64,000 nt of DNA from an uncultured Collinsella sp. (GTDB lineage: Bacteria; Actinomycetota; Coriobacteriia; Coriobacteriales; Coriobacteriaceae). How positions within the stretch are numbered: the first letter of the stretch is position 1; each line of letters starts with the position of its first letter. The notes beneath the pieces are model-generated. The model had not been told where the DNA came from, searched no databases, and saw nothing but the letters and a program-made list of their open reading frames with translations. Shown here piece by piece: positions 47,559 to 55,182 of this stretch. The position numbers and the translations under genes are program-made. Location: assembly GCA_934630735.1 (NCBI GenBank), contig CAKTWK010000002.1:1-64000 (forward strand), in the 5' to 3' direction.

Positions 47559-47677
47559 GGGCGGCGGAGCATATGTTTGCTCCGTCGCGAGTTCCGCACG
47601 CAAAGGAAAGCACTTAATGTGCTTTCCGTCTTGCGCAGGACTGTTCGAGCAGGGAGCAAACATATGCTCCGCCGCCC
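47559..47677. repeat. 119-bp nested palindrome between ygeX and ygeY
   Basis: Outer arms 47559-47583 and 47653-47677 are perfect 25-bp complements (core GCGGCGGAGCATATG). A centre hairpin GGAAAGCAC/GTGCTTTCC lies inside, and partly pairing segments join them. It fills most of the 238-base gap between the two genes; no gene was seen in the gap. Confidence 0.9.
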
Positions 47678-47692
47678 GGACAGGTCAGTCTG

Positions 47693-48907
47693 CTAGCAGG
47701 TGGGGTACTCGCCCTCCCAGACGATGCGACGGTACTGATCCGGATCGGTGTCGCCCTCGGTGGAGAAGCAGAGCACGGAGCTCGTCTTGTCCAGGCCGAT
47801 GAGATCCTTGAGCTCGGCGTACTCGGGATCGAGCATGAGGGTCTCGACCAGGCCGGTGGTCACTGCGCCGGACTCGCCGGAGATGACGCGCGGGTCGCCC
47901 TTCTCGGGAGCGCCCAGGGTGCGCATGCCGCGAGCGGTGACCCAGTCGGGGCAGGACACGAAGGCGGTGGTGTGGTTGCGCAGGATATCCCAGCCCAAGA
48001 TGTTGGGCTCGCCGCAGCACAGGCCGGCCATGATGGAGGGCATGTCGCCGTCCACGATGCGCGGGTCGCCGTCGCCGGCGGCAGCGCCCTTGTACAGGCA
48101 GGCGGCAGGCGCGCACTCGACCACAACGAAGGTGGGCGGGTTATCGGGATACAGGTTGGTGAAGTAGCCCACCACGGCGCCGGCGAGCGAGCCTACGCCA
48201 GCCTGGACAAAGACGTGCGTCGGGCGGTTGATGGCCATCTCGCGCAGCTGCTCGGCAGCCTCGGAAGCCATGGTGCCGTAGCCCTCCATGATCCAGGACG
48301 GAATCTTCTCGTAGCCCTCCCAGGCGGTGTCCTGAACGATGACGCCGCGCTCGCAGGCATCGGCCTCGGCGGCGGCCATGCGCACGCACTCGTCGTAGTT
48401 GACCTCTTCGATGGTCACCGTGGCGCCCTCGGCGGCGATGTTATCGAAGCGGGGCTTGGTGGAACCCTTGGGCATGTGCACGACGGCCTTCTGGCCCAGC
48501 TTGTTGGCAGCCCATGCCACGCCGCGGCCATGGTTGCCGTCGGTGGCGGTAAAGAAGGTAGCCTGGCCAAAGTCCTTGGCAAGCTGATCGGAGGTCAGGT
48601 AATCGAAGGTGCACTCGGCAACGTCCTTGCCGGTCTCGTCGGCAATGTAGTTGGCCATGGCAAACGAACCGCCCAGAACCTTAAAGGCATTGAGGCCAAA
48701 GCGATAGCTCTCGTCCTTAACGCACAGGTTGGACAGGCCCAGGCGTGCGGCCTGGCCGTCCAGGCGGGCAAGCGGAGTGACGGTGTACTGGGGGAACGAC
48801 TGGTGGAAGGCGCGGGCCTTCTTCACGTGGTCGAGGCTCATGATTCCCAAGTGCTTGTCATCGCTCTTGGGCATCGTGTTGCCCGCCCACTGGATCTTAT
48901 CGGCCAT
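47693..48907 (-). CDS. ygeX: Diaminopropionate ammonia-lyase
   Basis: This 404-residue PLP enzyme (fold II) splits 2,3-diaminopropionate to pyruvate and two ammonia. The PLP lysine lies in SYRFGLNAFKVLGGSF; TDGNHGRGVAWAANKLG and AGVGSLAGAVVGYF are phosphate and cofactor loops. It is first in the leftward run to ygeY, ygeW and arcC. Two identical palindromes lie upstream, between it and a divergent PAS/HTH regulator, so regulated expression is likely. Confidence 0.95.
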   Translation of the reverse strand: MADKIQWAGNTMPKSDDKHLGIMSLDHVKKARAFHQSFPQYTVTPLARLDGQAARLGLSNLCVKDESYRFGLNAFKVLGGSFAMANYIADETGKDVAECTFDYLTSDQLAKDFGQATFFTATDGNHGRGVAWAANKLGQKAVVHMPKGSTKPRFDNIAAEGATVTIEEVNYDECVRMAAAEADACERGVIVQDTAWEGYEKIPSWIMEGYGTMASEAAEQLREMAINRPTHVFVQAGVGSLAGAVVGYFTNLYPDNPPTFVVVECAPAACLYKGAAAGDGDPRIVDGDMPSIMAGLCCGEPNILGWDILRNHTTAFVSCPDWVTARGMRTLGAPEKGDPRVISGESGAVTTGLVETLMLDPEYAELKDLIGLDKTSSVLCFSTEGDTDPDQYRRIVWEGEYPTC

Positions 48908-48999
48908 ACGGTGAACTCCTTAAGTTCTCTCTTGCCGGCCCCCGCATACGCGTTTCAGCCCATTCCCATTCATGCGGCTGAACTTTTATGTGGATGCCA

Positions 49000-49014
49000 A
49001 ACAAAAAGTTTGTT
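49000..49014. promoter_or_regulatory. Palindromic operator AACAAA-N3-TTTGTT (proximal)
   Basis: The sequence is AACAAAAAGTTTGTT, a perfect 6-3-6 dyad. It lies 93 bases before the ygeX start and 170 bases before the regulator. An identical-arm copy lies 51 bases away. Confidence 0.7.
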
Positions 49015-49050
49015 AGCACTGTTCTATCACACTTTTTGATTGGAAAACCT

Positions 49051-49065
49051 AACAAATTGTTTGTT
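49051..49065. promoter_or_regulatory. Palindromic operator AACAAA-N3-TTTGTT (distal)
   Basis: The sequence is AACAAATTGTTTGTT, with the same dyad and spacing as the copy at 49000-49014. The two centres are 51 bases apart, close to five helical turns, which suits cooperative binding by the divergently encoded regulator. Confidence 0.7.
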
Positions 49066-49184
49066 GCCGTAATCGGTACCTTTTCGCCGCCGAACGGTCG
49101 CATAACGCAGCGATGTTTTCGTTATTTGCGAACAGGTGTGGTTTATGGCACAGTGAGCCCAAACTAATTTTTAGGAAGGCACCT

Positions 49185-49838
49185 ATGACCCCCGCACAGA
49201 TTGAGTTTTACAAGCGTCTTGCGCGCAGCCTGGCGCTACAGTTTGGCCCCAACTGCGAAATCGTCGTCCACGATCTGGAGACCGAGGACATGGACCACTC
49301 TATCGTGGTGATTGAAAACGGCCACATCAGCGGACGTAAACTGGGCGACGGCCCCAGCCATATTGTGCTCGAGTCCATGCACGAGGATGCCGCCGAGGTC
49401 CACGACCGCGCGCCGTACCTCACCAAGACCGCTGATGGCAAGCTGCTCAAATCGTCGACCATCTTCATTCGCGACGACGCCGGCAACCCCGTTGGCATTA
49501 TGGGCATCAACTTTGACATCACGCTCATGAAGGCGTTTGAGCGTTCGCTCGACGCGCTCACCGGCACGGGCGACAAGGGATACACCGAGCCCGAGCCCAT
49601 CACCAAAAACATCGGCGACCTGCTCGAGGATCTGCTGCGCGAGTGCGAGCAGTACGTGGGCAAGCCCGCCGCCCTCATGACCAAGGACGAGCGCATTCGC
49701 GCTATCGGATACCTCGACCGCCGCGGCGCCTTCCTTATCTCCAAATCGAGCGAGCGCGCCTGCGAGTTCTTTGGCATCTCCAAGTACAGCTTCTACAGCT
49801 ACCTCAACGAGGCCAAGGCAGAGGCCGACGACAAATAG
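49185..49838 (+). CDS. YheO/DauR-like PAS and HTH transcriptional regulator
   Basis: This 217-residue regulator has a PAS-like YheO sensor domain at about 5-120 (LALQFGPNCEIVVHDLETED, GNPVGIMGINFDI). A C-terminal DauR-type HTH follows (RIRAIGYLDRRGAFLISKSS, then CEFFGISKYSFYSYLNEAKA). AGGAAGG precedes the ATG at 49185. It is divergent from ygeX and most likely controls the ygeX-arcC run through the AACAAA-N3-TTTGTT pair. DauR relatives respond to amino acids, so a breakdown intermediate may be the signal. Confidence 0.85.
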   Translation: MTPAQIEFYKRLARSLALQFGPNCEIVVHDLETEDMDHSIVVIENGHISGRKLGDGPSHIVLESMHEDAAEVHDRAPYLTKTADGKLLKSSTIFIRDDAGNPVGIMGINFDITLMKAFERSLDALTGTGDKGYTEPEPITKNIGDLLEDLLRECEQYVGKPAALMTKDERIRAIGYLDRRGAFLISKSSERACEFFGISKYSFYSYLNEAKAEADDK

Positions 49839-49960
49839 TCAGCGCGCCCGCATCCCTCCCCTTTTGGGCGCGAGTTCTGGAATGCGCGAATCCGAGAGTC
49901 GGCCGCAAGGCAAGTTCCATATAATCGATGAATGTGAGCATTTCGAAAGGATGGGACAAG

Positions 49961-50962
49961 ATGGGGTCGAGCAACGCATCACGCAACGGCCGCGGAGGCA
50001 CCGCTTCTGGCGCCAGGCATGCGAAACACGCGTTTGACGAGGGCGAAGAGGGCCTTTTTGCGCTGAGCCTCGACGACGTGATGAGCGACCGCCCCTGGAC
50101 CGCCGAGGAGCTCATGGGCGGCGGGGTTCGCCCAACAAGTGCAAAGCACGCACCTTCCGCCACGCCCGCGCCGGCATCTGTGCCCGCGGACGACTTTGCC
50201 ACCCGTCCCATCGTGCAGGCGACGCGTAAAGCCGCCCCTGCACCCCGTCCTGCTAGCGATCCGTCCGAGACGGCGGCGTTTCTCGCTGCAGCGGCACAGC
50301 GCCCCACGGCAGACAACACGATTCACTACGCTGCCCCGCAGCAGTCGGCATACACGGCTCCCGAGCCCGAGCTCGAGCCGCCTGTCATGGATCTGGATGA
50401 TCTTTCCAACCGCCAGTTTGCCTTTGATTCCTGGGCGGCGGCAGATCTGGACGAGACCTCGGGCGGCATGCCAGCGCTCAACATTCCGGTAAACCCCCTG
50501 TTTACGGCTGCCGAGGAACGCGACTCCGCATACGACAACGCCGCTGCATATACCAGCCGTCCGAGCGAACAGCCTCGCGCCAGCCGCATCGAAACCGAGG
50601 ATTACGGCCAAACGTCAAGCGGCTATTCTCGCGACCCGTTTGCCGCAGCGCCCGCTCCCGATTACAACCAAGCGAGCGTAAAGGCAGCCTCGGCATCGTC
50701 GTATACCCATGGCGCCGACGATAAGCGCGCTGCCGATTACCACACCGAAGAAGAACCGCCGCGCTTTTCGGGGTTTTCGCAGGCGGCAAAGGTTGTCTTT
50801 ATCGCCATCATCATCGCTCTGCTCGGCGTGATCGCGTTTGAGGGATTCCAGCTATTCCGCGGCCCCACCGCGTCCGAATCGGCAACGCAGCAAAAAGAGG
50901 ACGACAACCAGCACCTGGACATCAACACCCTCAAAGGCGACCCCAACGACGGAGACGAGTAG
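49961..50962 (+). CDS. Uncharacterised single-pass membrane protein
   Basis: This 333-residue protein is not recognised as any family. The first ~270 residues are low-complexity, rich in Ala, Pro, Ser, Thr and Asp, and probably disordered. One membrane helix follows (VVFIAIIIALLGVIAFEGFQ), then an acidic ~35-residue tail. Topology would place the long N-terminus in the cytoplasm. GAAAGGA lies 9 bases before the ATG at 49961. It follows the regulator by ~120 bases and is convergent with the ATPase gene beyond. A short hairpin GCCGG/CCGGC lies between them. Confidence 0.65.
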   Translation: MGSSNASRNGRGGTASGARHAKHAFDEGEEGLFALSLDDVMSDRPWTAEELMGGGVRPTSAKHAPSATPAPASVPADDFATRPIVQATRKAAPAPRPASDPSETAAFLAAAAQRPTADNTIHYAAPQQSAYTAPEPELEPPVMDLDDLSNRQFAFDSWAAADLDETSGGMPALNIPVNPLFTAAEERDSAYDNAAAYTSRPSEQPRASRIETEDYGQTSSGYSRDPFAAAPAPDYNQASVKAASASSYTHGADDKRAADYHTEEEPPRFSGFSQAAKVVFIAIIIALLGVIAFEGFQLFRGPTASESATQQKEDDNQHLDINTLKGDPNDGDE

Positions 50963-50999
50963 CGAGGGTTAAGGGAGGGCCGGAAGAGCCGGCGGCATG

Positions 51000-52322
51000 T
51001 TACGGCTCCAAAAGCCCTGACATAAAGATGGGCAGATGCAGCACGTCACCATCGCGGTGAAGATTACATTCCGCAAGTACCAGGGCGCAATCGATTCCGT
51101 AGCCCTTCGTTGCCAGTGCGTTATCGAGCGCCGCGTGGGACTTAAAGCTCTTGCCCGATTTGACCTCGATGGCAAACACTTCCCCATCGAATGTCTCTTC
51201 CACAAAATCGAGCTCACCGACCTTTTTGGACGTAAAGTAGCGCAATCTAAATCCATGGGCTTTGAGCTCTTGGGCAACGAAGCCCTCAAACGCCGCCCCC
51301 ATGTTCATGCCAAAGGGGCCTTCTGCCTCCCCATCAAAAACGCCTTGGGCGACCCTTTTGGAATACGACGACATGAGCATTCCGGTGTCCAAGTAAAACA
51401 GCTTAAAGAGATTTCGCTGCTCACCCAATAAAAGGGGTGCCACGGGCGCCGTTACGTTATACACGGGAAGTGCGACACCCGCCTCCGATAACCAGAGAAA
51501 ATGATCTGTCACCTGCGAAAAACGTTTGACACCTTTAATCGATGACAGTTTGAATCGCCTGTTTTTGGAGCCGGCCTCGTTGGGAATCAGATCATAGATA
51601 TCACGTATAACCAAGCGTAGCTCAGGCGGAGCGTACTTTGCGATGTCATCGCGATACAGGGCGTGAAGATCGCGATGGATGTTTCGAACCTCGTCGACAT
51701 TGCGCGTCGCCAAGAAGGAATTGACCGCGTCGGGCATGCCCCCCACCACCACATACTGATGGAACAGATTGAGCAAGCGGTCATACAGATAGCCGGGGAG
51801 CTCCTTTTCGTCCTTTAGACAACCCCTGAGCATGTCAAACGCTCCGGCAGCAACGCCGCTTGCCCAGCAGAACTCCTCAAAGTCGAGTGGGTACATCTGG
51901 ACCTGCTCGACATACCCCACCGGCAGGGAATCGATGCCCTCGAGCTCAACGCCAAGGAGCGATCCGGTAAGGATGTATCGAAAGTCGCCGCGCTGGACCA
52001 GGTATTTGATAAACGTCACTACGTTGGGGCATCGCTGCACCTCGTCGATAACCACAACGGTCTTGTTCGCAACCATCGGCTGCGTTGCAGCAATAGACAT
52101 GCGCATAAGCAGGTCATCCGCGCTTTTTGCCGCCAAAAACGAATCGCGCACGGACGCGTCGGCGATAAGGTCGAACGTCACGACATTTTCGAACGATTCG
52201 CTTGCAAAGACGTTGACCAAATATGACTTTCCTACCTGTCGGGCGCCCTTGACCAAAAGAGCCTTGTTAGGCGACGAGGCAAGCCAAGATTCAAACTGTG
52301 CTTTCGCTTTTCTCTGTAGCAT
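51000..52322 (-). CDS. AAA ATPase with DUF4143 domain
   Basis: This 440-residue P-loop ATPase has Walker A VKGARQVGKSYLVNVFASE, Walker B VVVIDEVQRCPNVV and a sensor stretch RYILTGSLLG. A C-terminal DUF4143 nuclease-like region follows, with a possible PD-(D/E)xK core, ELDFVEETFDGEVFAIEVKSG. Such proteins are common, often in several copies, and their function is unclear. AAGGGG precedes the ATG at 52322. Three 33-bp-phased repeats lie just upstream and may be its operators. Confidence 0.85.
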   Translation of the reverse strand: MLQRKAKAQFESWLASSPNKALLVKGARQVGKSYLVNVFASESFENVVTFDLIADASVRDSFLAAKSADDLLMRMSIAATQPMVANKTVVVIDEVQRCPNVVTFIKYLVQRGDFRYILTGSLLGVELEGIDSLPVGYVEQVQMYPLDFEEFCWASGVAAGAFDMLRGCLKDEKELPGYLYDRLLNLFHQYVVVGGMPDAVNSFLATRNVDEVRNIHRDLHALYRDDIAKYAPPELRLVIRDIYDLIPNEAGSKNRRFKLSSIKGVKRFSQVTDHFLWLSEAGVALPVYNVTAPVAPLLLGEQRNLFKLFYLDTGMLMSSYSKRVAQGVFDGEAEGPFGMNMGAAFEGFVAQELKAHGFRLRYFTSKKVGELDFVEETFDGEVFAIEVKSGKSFKSHAALDNALATKGYGIDCALVLAECNLHRDGDVLHLPIFMSGLLEP

Positions 52323-52359
52323 AAGCGTACCCCTTATTACGTGCTGTTTTAGCATTAGG

Positions 52360-52443
52360 ATACACTTTTCCGTGGTTGTTAGGTGCTCATTTCGACACTT
52401 TTTCTGGATTTTGAAGTGTGTATTACGACACTTTTTCGGATTT
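52360..52443. repeat. Three direct repeats phased at 33 bp
   Basis: Copies with the core ACACTTTTTC (one degenerate, ACACTTTTCC) begin at 52362, 52395 and 52428. The two right-hand copies share CGACACTTTTTC followed by GGATTT. They lie 40-120 bases upstream of the DUF4143 ATPase start. Confidence 0.75.
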
Positions 52444-52495
52444 AAGCCTAACAGCAACCGGCGAAATCAAGCGCCGCCCGCACGTCATTTCGCAA

Positions 52496-52520
52496 GCGGC
52501 GTGCAGCCGTTGCACGCCGC
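52496..52520. repeat. 10-bp perfect hairpin
   Basis: GCGGCGTGCA/TGCACGCCGC with a 5-base loop, in the gap between two leftward accessory genes and next to the interleaved repeats at 52536-52587. Confidence 0.7.
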
Positions 52521-52535
52521 CGCTCAAGCCGCACG

Positions 52536-52587
52536 ATGTCAAAAGGCTGGCACTTGCGCATGCCTTTTGACATGCACAAGTGCCAGC
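52536..52587. repeat. Two interleaved inverted repeats (A-B-A'-B')
   Basis: Pair A: ATGTCAAAAGGC (52536-52547) with GCCTTTTGACAT (52562-52573). Pair B: GCTGGCACTTGCGC (52546-52559) with GCACAAGTGCCAGC (52574-52587), one mismatch that is a G-U wobble in RNA. The arms alternate, so only one full stem or a pseudoknot can form. They begin 10 bases after the stop of the small membrane protein gene. Confidence 0.8.
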
Positions 52588-52596
52588 TGGGTCTAT

Positions 52597-53232
52597 CTAT
52601 GCCGCTCTCAAGAAAATTTCACGCTGAGTGTTAAGGCATTCCCTAAGGCCTTCAACGTCATTCGGTTTCTTTTCGAACAGCTTAAGAACGGCATTGGAGG
52701 CCTTCTCGCCATTCGCCTTGGACAGACGATCGGTGTAGTCGCGCACAGACCTAACAATGTCCTCAAACTGCTCGCCCTTAATTTCGACCGTGAAGCCTTC
52801 CTTACCGCCACTAAGGGCAGTTATGGCGCCTTCCAACCTGTCAATCATCTCGATCGTAAGTTCGCCATCCCCCAAAGCCTTAAGGTATTCCGAGAATGCG
52901 GAGTTAAAGTCTGCCATCCGCTTCTTTCGCAACGCGTCTTCTTTGCTGTGGCGCACGCAAGTCACCCCCGCATAGACGCCTCCGCCGACCGCAGCTACGC
53001 CCGCAACCGCAAGCGCAGCTATAGCAACTTTCTTGTTCTGCTTCGCAAGCTGAACCGCCTGGTCGGCTATACGCAGCGCTTTGTTGGCCCCATTTTGAAC
53101 ATCTGCAGGCTTAAGATGCCGAACAATATGACCTGCGCCGTCGCGCACAACACCTCCCCATTGGACATACTTACCAGTAGCTAGGCCCACCGCTATTTCT
53201 GCGGGAACTTCAAAAGCAACCTGTTGAATCAT
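52597..53232 (-). CDS. Uncharacterised small membrane protein beside an Mrr-like nuclease
   Basis: This 211-residue protein has one hydrophobic segment (VAIAALAVAGVAAVGGGVYA, about 80-100), then a charged, helical domain from 105 to the end with no recognised family. AAGGAGA precedes the ATG at 53232, so this start is preferred over one 9 codons upstream. The start lies 14 bases after the stop of the Mrr-like gene, so the two form an operon. Nuclease plus membrane protein is a common layout for anti-phage systems, but no function can be assigned from its sequence alone. Confidence 0.6.
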   Translation of the reverse strand: MIQQVAFEVPAEIAVGLATGKYVQWGGVVRDGAGHIVRHLKPADVQNGANKALRIADQAVQLAKQNKKVAIAALAVAGVAAVGGGVYAGVTCVRHSKEDALRKKRMADFNSAFSEYLKALGDGELTIEMIDRLEGAITALSGGKEGFTVEIKGEQFEDIVRSVRDYTDRLSKANGEKASNAVLKLFEKKPNDVEGLRECLNTQREIFLRAA

Positions 53233-53246
53233 GGCAATGTCTCCTT

Positions 53247-54242
53247 TTATGCTGGCCACCAGATACGGGTGAGCGGAAGAATGGAACGGGTGTCGTCATC
53301 TGTCTTGTCATAGATTTCGACATAGTGCCGCACGAAGGCATCCAGATCGAGTAGGCGCACGGGAATGTTTGCACGATCCGCCTCGTAGCGCGCCTCTTTC
53401 GTAAAGCCCCCAGTTGACACATACAGGCCACGGTCGCCCGCGCGAAGGCCACCGATAAAAGCACGGACTGCCGGAGCGCCCATGGCGCCCTTACGGTGTT
53501 TGACCTCAGCGACAATGCGGGGAGATTCCAGCCCGAGAGCATCCGGGGACGCTACCACATCGCGACCGCCATCAGGGCCCTTGGGCATAACGCGAGCGCA
53601 GTAGCCCATGGCCTTGAGCAAGCCCGCTACCAAGCGCTCCATATCCTCCCAATCGAGCTGGTTAACGCGATCCTTAATGAGCTCAATACCATTGTCATAG
53701 GTCGCTGCGAGGGTTTCTTCGTCATTTGTCGCGTTGTTATCATCGATGGCGGAATCATTTGAAGCCACCACCGACTTGTCCCTTGCAGCATTCGTGAGAT
53801 CGGCCATGACCTCATTGGAGACAGCGAAGATGGTTTGGATGCCGCCGAGCGAATTTTTAGAGGACGGCGAAAGCACATCACGTGGAGCGGTTTCACCCCA
53901 CTTGACGTCTCGCGTGTAGGTCACTCCGTCCATATCGCAGACGGCAACGCAGGGGCCAGTGATAACGCCAAGGTGATAAAAGCGGCTCTCCGGATCGTAC
54001 ATGACAACGGTCGAACCCGTCGTCATATCGTGTGCAAAACGGTAAACCTGCCCAACGCCTGCCGCGACCTTGCCCTTGCTGTCGCCGGGATGTGCCAGGC
54101 CGTATGCTGCCCTAATCTGCTCGCGATTCATAGCGGCAATATCGGCACCATTGAAATCCCAGCCAATACCTATGACGCCATGCTCGAGCCAGTCGGACGC
54201 ATATACGCCGCCACGACCGGCACGAATCATCCAAGCACCCAC
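53247..54242 (-). CDS. Mrr-like PD-(D/E)xK restriction endonuclease
   Basis: This 331-residue protein has a C-terminal Mrr_cat domain from about residue 205: QLDWEDMERLVAGLLKAMGY, the catalytic Asp in GPDGGRDVVA and ExK in IVAEVKHRKG, then GLYVSTGGFTKEA. The N-terminal half (GVYASDWLEHGVIGIGWDF; VVMYDPESRFYHLGVITG) looks like an EVE/PUA-type module that might read modified bases, a weak guess. Mrr nucleases cut methylated DNA. The start is probably GTG at 54242; a GTG at 54269 and an ATG at 54230 are alternatives. It is the first gene of a two-gene unit. Confidence 0.72.
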   Translation of the reverse strand: MGAWMIRAGRGGVYASDWLEHGVIGIGWDFNGADIAAMNREQIRAAYGLAHPGDSKGKVAAGVGQVYRFAHDMTTGSTVVMYDPESRFYHLGVITGPCVAVCDMDGVTYTRDVKWGETAPRDVLSPSSKNSLGGIQTIFAVSNEVMADLTNAARDKSVVASNDSAIDDNNATNDEETLAATYDNGIELIKDRVNQLDWEDMERLVAGLLKAMGYCARVMPKGPDGGRDVVASPDALGLESPRIVAEVKHRKGAMGAPAVRAFIGGLRAGDRGLYVSTGGFTKEARYEADRANIPVRLLDLDAFVRHYVEIYDKTDDDTRSILPLTRIWWPA

Positions 54243-54572
54243 GCGAAACCTGCCTTTCTGCCATAGCACGACCGTGTTGTGGCACTATGACTTATCTCAA
54301 ATGCCCCAGGCATTGCACCGACAACTTGCCACAGTGCTGGCAAACGGCCAACGATAGCCCCACTTTTACCCGCTTTCATGTAGGTAAGTCTTCGCCACAC
54401 TCATAAGGTGGGGCAGATTCGCCTCGGTTGCCTTCATTTTGTATTTGCCCCCCCCCATTTGTTCTTGTCGCCTGGAATTAAATGTTCACCAATCAACGAA
54501 TTTTACATAGAGGACGCAACGCTATAATGCTGTAAACGCATTTGTATTGCATTTCGAGTGACGGGAGCACAG
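54243..54572. other. Intergenic region with a 9-base poly-C tract
   Basis: No gene was seen. A run of nine C lies at 54449-54457 and a candidate promoter at 54502-54528. The base composition is more AT-rich than the flanks. It separates the leftward Mrr pair from the rightward type I locus. Confidence 0.6.
54502..54528 (+). promoter_or_regulatory. Candidate promoter of the type I R-M operon
   Basis: TTTACA and TATAAT (five- and six-of-six matches) are separated by 15 bases, slightly short, 45 bases before the small RHH gene. Confidence 0.55.
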
Positions 54573-54785
54573 ATGCCTGATAACTACAAGGAACTCATTA
54601 AGAGCAACCCTGACGAAACCGAGATCAGGAGCTTCCTGGTGAACGGTAATCAAGTCTCCGTGACTCTACGCATCCCCGACACCTTGCGCGACGCAGCGAA
54701 GGAGGAAGCGGCGCTGCGAGGCATGAGTTTCTCCGCCTTCGTGCGCACCTGCATGATCGAAGAGCTCGCGAAGAAAGGGGCATGA
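54573..54785 (+). CDS. Small ribbon-helix-helix-like protein
   Basis: This 70-residue protein contains QVSVTLRIPDTLRDAAKEEA, then LRGMSFSAFVRTCMIEELAK, a beta-strand plus two-helix pattern typical of CopG/Arc DNA-binding proteins. GGGAG lies 5 bases before the ATG at 54573. It overlaps the next reading frame by ATGA and heads the hsdM operon, so it may be an autoregulator of the restriction locus. It could instead be an orphan antitoxin; no toxin is adjacent. Confidence 0.65.
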   Translation: MPDNYKELIKSNPDETEIRSFLVNGNQVSVTLRIPDTLRDAAKEEAALRGMSFSAFVRTCMIEELAKKGA

Positions 54786-55182
54786 GCATGATCCGGGTCA
54801 AGACTCTCACTGTCCAGCTCATAGACGCGCAGCCGGACCGTATCCGCATCTGCCGCATCGACGGCGAGTCGCTCGTGACCGTCGTCATTCCGAGGGAGGA
54901 CCTCGCCGAGGCGAAGTCGCTACCGAACATCCCGTAGCGCGGCGTCTACTACCTGCTCGACGAGGACCACGGCAACTGCTGAAAAACGCGAGCGTCGCGG
55001 CCGTGCGCAGGGAAATCTTCGGCGATTCGGGCGGCATCGCAGAACTCGCCGAGGACCTCGAGTTCCCGACGCCCAGCGCCGCGGCGGTGTTCGTGCTCGG
55101 CGGCAGCCAGAACGGCTGGACCGAATGGGTAAGCGACGACGGAGAAACACTCAACCAAGTCTATAGAAGTGAGGAAAACTAG
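54782..55182 (+). pseudogene. Remnant of a GIY-YIG/DUF4357 protein
   Basis: The first 51 codons (MSMIRVKTLTVQLIDAQPDR onward) end at a TAG at 54935-54937, and the frame then continues RGVYYLLDEDHGN, resembling the start of a GIY-YIG domain. After a second stop and a frame change, a different frame encodes SAAAVFVLGGSQNGWTEWVS, resembling DUF4357, and runs to a stop just before hsdM. The nuclease core that should lie between is missing. This is a decayed gene with at least one nonsense change and an internal deletion. Confidence 0.65.

Noticed and set aside
52360..52443. Evenly spaced repeats that might be a CRISPR array
   Set aside because: Only three short copies with a 33-bp period, spacers too short and themselves similar, and no cas genes nearby.
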